A DNA stretch of 64,000 nt, taken from assembly GCF_000426185.1 (NCBI RefSeq), contig NZ_AUEW01000015.1, positions 42,544 through 106,543 of the forward strand. The letters are read 5' to 3'. Source of the stretch: Cellulomonas sp. URHD0024. GTDB taxonomy: Bacteria > Actinomycetota > Actinomycetes > Actinomycetales > Cellulomonadaceae. Made by a program: the position numbers and the translations under genes. Of this stretch, positions 61,846 to 64,000 are shown piece after piece. Under the pieces are notes generated by a model that was given only the letters and a program-made list of their open reading frames with translations, was not told where the DNA came from and did not search any database. Within the stretch, counting starts at the first letter, position 1, and each line of letters opens with the position of its first letter.

Positions 61846-62970
61846 ATGAGCTCCTTCCACTGGTTCCTCCCCACCAACGGTGACGGCCGGCACGTCGCCA
61901 ACGTCGTCGCCGCTGCCGGAGTCGCGCGACGGGTCCTGACCCGCCCCGCGTCGCTCGCCTACCTCGGCCAGATCGCCCGCGCGGCGGAGCAGTCGGGTTT
62001 CGACGCCGTCCTGACGCCGACCGGAGCCGCGTGCGAGGACGCCTGGATCACCACCGCTGCGCTGCTGTCCGTGACGGAGCGCCTCCGGTTCCTCGTCGCC
62101 TTCCGACCGGGATTCCTGCTCCCGACACTGGCCGCCCAGCAGGCCGCGACGTTCCAGCGACTGTCCGGCGGGCGCCTCGCGGTGAACATCGTGACCGGCG
62201 GGGACCCCGCCGAGCAGCGCGCGTACGGCGACACCCTGAGCCACGACGAGCGGTACGCGCGGACCGCGGAGTTCCTCCAGGTCTTCGCGGGGCTCTGGGG
62301 ACCCACGAGGCTCTCGCACGACGGGCCGCACTACACCCTGACCGACGGTGGCTTCCCGTCGCTGCAAGCACCGCGACCCGACGTCTACTTCGGCGGAGCG
62401 TCCCCGGCCGCCGAGGCGGTCGCCGCCCGGCACGCCGACGTCTACCTCGCCTGGGGCGAGCCACTCCCGGACCTCGTCGAGCGCCTGAGGCGGGTGCGCG
62501 CCGCGGCCGCGGCTCTGGGCCGGAGCCCGCGGTTCGGTGTCCGGCTGCACGTCATCTCCCGCGACACCGCCGACGAGGCTTGGGGCGAGGCGGATCGTCT
62601 GCTCGCCGGCATGGACCCCGAGGCGCGCGCCGCGGCACAAGCGCGGTTCACGACGATGGAGTCGGTCGGCCAGGCGCGCATGACCAGCCTCACGCAGGGG
62701 CTCGCTGCTCTGGGGTCCGCCTACGACCAGCAGGTCGCCCCGAATCTCTGGGCCGGGATCGGCCTGCTCCGCGAGGGCGCCGGCACCGCGCTCGTCGGGA
62801 GCCACGACGAGGTAGCCGATCGGCTCGCCGAGCTGGCCACCGCCGGGTTCGACGAGTTCATCCTGTCCGGCTGGCCGCACGTCGAGGAGGCCTACCGCGT
62901 CGGCGAGGAGGTCCTCCCACGGTTCGCGGCCCGCACCTCAGCGGCGGAGACGGTGCCGGCGCTCGGGTGA
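61846..62970 (+). CDS. LLM-class flavin monooxygenase, SsuD-like
   Basis: A 374-residue FMNH2-dependent monooxygenase close to alkanesulfonate monooxygenase. The start FHWFLPTNGDGRHV matches SsuD (FWFLPTHGDG). Further marks are LLSVTERLRFLVAFRPGFLLPTLAAQQAATFQRLSGGRLAVNIVTGGD, YARTAEFLQVFAGLWG, YFGGASPAAEAVAARHADVYLAWGEP and the C-terminal FILSGWPHVEEAYRVGEEVLP. It would free sulfite from alkanesulfonates or oxidise a related substrate. No flavin reductase or Ssu transporter is nearby. I chose the ATG at 61846 by family alignment; ATG 61828 would add six residues. Confidence 0.93.
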   Translation: MSSFHWFLPTNGDGRHVANVVAAAGVARRVLTRPASLAYLGQIARAAEQSGFDAVLTPTGAACEDAWITTAALLSVTERLRFLVAFRPGFLLPTLAAQQAATFQRLSGGRLAVNIVTGGDPAEQRAYGDTLSHDERYARTAEFLQVFAGLWGPTRLSHDGPHYTLTDGGFPSLQAPRPDVYFGGASPAAEAVAARHADVYLAWGEPLPDLVERLRRVRAAAAALGRSPRFGVRLHVISRDTADEAWGEADRLLAGMDPEARAAAQARFTTMESVGQARMTSLTQGLAALGSAYDQQVAPNLWAGIGLLREGAGTALVGSHDEVADRLAELATAGFDEFILSGWPHVEEAYRVGEEVLPRFAARTSAAETVPALG

Positions 62971-63028
62971 GCGCCTTCCACCGAGCGGAGCGCCACTCAG
63001 CGAAGCGCTGCGGCCCTGGGAGCCTCGC

Positions 63029-63379
63029 TCAGGCCGGCTCCGTCGGGCCGAGCTGCGGGTGGCGCTTGCGGAGGACCGAGGGCGCCGCCCACCACCACGA
63101 CTCCGCGAGGTGCGCCTCGAGGGACACCGCGTCGACGGCCGCAAGCGTCATCAGGACCAGGTTGCTTCCTGCGTGATGGTCGGTCGTCGAGTACAGCCGG
63201 GGCATCTGCTCGACGAGCGCCAACCGTTCACCATCGTCCTGGACTCGCACGGTCAGCCGCTCGTCGTCCCACATCCGCGCCACCATGTTCCGGTGGAACC
63301 ACGCCGGCTGGCCCCAGCTCGAGCGCTCGCTGACCTCCGGCAGCGCCAGGGCCGCTCTGCGTACGTCGCTGACGTCCAT
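63029..63379 (-). CDS. MmcQ/YjbR family protein
   Basis: A 116-residue cytoplasmic protein. It has the YjbR double-wing fold pattern: MDVSDVRRAALALPEVSERSSW, FHRNMVARMWDDERLTVRV, and the end AHLAESWWWAAPSVLRKR. The family is called DNA-binding on structural grounds, but the function is unproven. I chose the ATG at 63379 since the alignment starts there. It converges on the LLM monooxygenase. Confidence 0.88.
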   Translation of the reverse strand: MDVSDVRRAALALPEVSERSSWGQPAWFHRNMVARMWDDERLTVRVQDDGERLALVEQMPRLYSTTDHHAGSNLVLMTLAAVDAVSLEAHLAESWWWAAPSVLRKRHPQLGPTEPA

Positions 63380-63440
63380 CCGTCCATCCAACAGCCCTCA
63401 CCGTCCGACCGCCCTCCGCACAGGCCGGGGCCGGGCACGA

Positions 63441-63560
63441 TGGGTCATCCGATGGAAGGCCGCACTCAACGCGTTCGCCATCACCTTCGAGGGGCGCATC
63501 AACCCCTCGAACCTCTAAGAAACGCCGGGCCCCGCCCACCGTTCATCTGACACTCCCCCT
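63441..63560 (+). mobile_element. Remnant of an IS256 (Mutator)-type insertion sequence
   Basis: Twenty-five codons in one frame read WVIRWKAALNAFAITFEGRI and end in TAA at 63516. This is the C-terminus of a Mutator/IS256-family transposase; ALNAFAITFEGRI is characteristic. About 20 bases further, GTTCATCTGACACTCCCCCT (63541-63560) looks like the right terminal inverted repeat. The rest of the transposase and the left end are gone, so the element is dead. Confidence 0.72.
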
Positions 63561-63591
63561 ACGGACTGGCGGACGCTCGCCAGTCCGTAGG
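63558..63591. terminator. Hairpin between the IS remnant and the HNH gene
   Basis: CCTACGGACTGGCG (63558-63571) pairs perfectly with 63578-63591 around a 6-base loop. It begins at the inferred IS end and lies 62 bases past the stop of the leftward HNH gene, for which it probably acts as a terminator. Confidence 0.65.
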
Positions 63592-63652
63592 CGCGCGGAT
63601 GCACGTCGGTAGACCGTTGTCGCCGTCGTTCATCGGCGGGGTGCCAGCTGCG

Positions 63653-64000
63653 TCAGAAGGGTGGTGGTCGGTCCTCGGCTGTGCCGCTGTGTCGTGGTGG
63701 TGGTGGTGGGTGGGTGGTGAGGGCGGTGTAGTCGATCTGGGCGGGGGTGGGGTGGCGGGCGAAGGTGAGGCCGTCGGCGCTGGTCCACCAGGTGACTCCG
63801 GTGGTGGGGTTGCGGTGCACGTTCCAGTGTTTCTTGGTCTTGGCTTGGTGGTGGTGGCGGCACAGGGCGTGCAGGTTGTCGGCGGTGGTTTGGGTGTGCG
63901 CGGGTTGGGATGGGTCGTAGGGGGTGATGTGGTCCAGGTCGCAGCGGGTCGCGGGTTGTCGGCAGCCGGGGAAGGTGCAGGTCACGTCGCGGGCGATGAT
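63653..64000 (-). CDS. HNH endonuclease of the DUF222 (13E12) family, N-terminus cut off by the window edge
   Basis: The last 116 codons are present; the gene enters from the right edge. The HNH nuclease fold reads TCTFPGCRQPATRCDLDHITPYD ... TADNLHALCRHHHQAKTKKHW, with zinc-type cysteine pairs and the catalytic DHI. WNVHRNPTTGVTWWTSADG and a proline-rich tail complete the usual DUF222/13E12 C-terminus. Such genes are multi-copy in actinobacteria and are often linked to mobile DNA, in keeping with the IS remnant next to it. The N-terminal DUF222 domain should lie outside the window. Confidence 0.9.
   Translation of the reverse strand: MIARDVTCTFPGCRQPATRCDLDHITPYDPSQPAHTQTTADNLHALCRHHHQAKTKKHWNVHRNPTTGVTWWTSADGLTFARHPTPAQIDYTALTTHPPPPPRHSGTAEDRPPPF

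Noticed and set aside
62998..63010. Small hairpin CAGCG/CGCTG after the LLM monooxygenase
   Set aside because: Only five base pairs; too weak to call a terminator.

Overview
The window comes from a high-GC actinobacterium. Codon third positions are almost all G or C, GTG starts are common, and stop/start overlaps of the ATGA or GTGA type are frequent. Several gene families seen here are typical of the group: DUF2510 proteins, LAxTG-type cell-wall sorting, MmyB-type regulators and DUF222/HNH proteins. Large secreted glycoside hydrolases next to an oxygen-independent ribonucleotide reductase fit a facultatively anaerobic polysaccharide degrader such as Cellulomonas or a relative. The genus is inference; I saw no rRNA or other marker gene.

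Layout. 0-5 kb: envelope proteins (truncated membrane protein, YfbK-like VWA lipoprotein, unusual secreted protein, ScyD/ScyE-like beta-propeller). 5-11 kb: glycosyltransferase, then a DUF2255 and aldo/keto reductase pair divergent from an MmyB-type regulator that appears frameshifted, followed by a secreted peptidoglycan-binding protein. 11-14 kb: secreted 5'-nucleotidase and small genes. 14.4-19.8 kb: a two-component system divergent from a lipoprotein, adaptor, ATPase and permease (MacAB-type) operon. 20-27 kb: a 1856-residue, wall-anchored, multi-domain glycoside hydrolase divergent from a LacI-family regulator, with two identical CelR-like palindromes between them. 27-35 kb: flavin enzymes, small membrane proteins and the anaerobic ribonucleotide reductase pair nrdDG. 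36-43 kb: two facing gene groups that hold three different haem-enzyme families (alpha-dioxygenase/cyclooxygenase-like, DyP and catalase-like) plus three unassigned proteins. 43-50 kb: TetR plus MMPL exporter, rhomboid-like protein, APC permease, Nudix. 50-61.7 kb: chitinase, twin PQQ-type propeller proteins, NDH-2, GT39 membrane glycosyltransferase, GH87-like alpha-1,3-glucanase, intracellular GH13. 61.8-64 kb: flavin monooxygenase, MmcQ/YjbR protein, an IS256-type transposase remnant and a truncated HNH gene.

How the genes may work together. The chitinase, the GH87-like enzyme and the giant GH-A/GH55-like protein between them target chitin, alpha-1,3-glucan and probably beta-1,3-glucan, the three main polymers of fungal cell walls. 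They carry separate candidate control sites: a LacI/CelR-like pair for the giant enzyme and CTTGCA repeats of the MalR/Reg1 kind for GH87. The 36-43 kb haem-enzyme cluster is the best candidate for a poorly described pathway. It may be an oxylipin-like or hydroperoxide-processing set, which I infer only from the co-occurring families.

Limits. Coordinates and motifs were read by eye. Family names rest on recognised motifs and were not searched. No tRNA, rRNA, CRISPR array or intact mobile element was seen.
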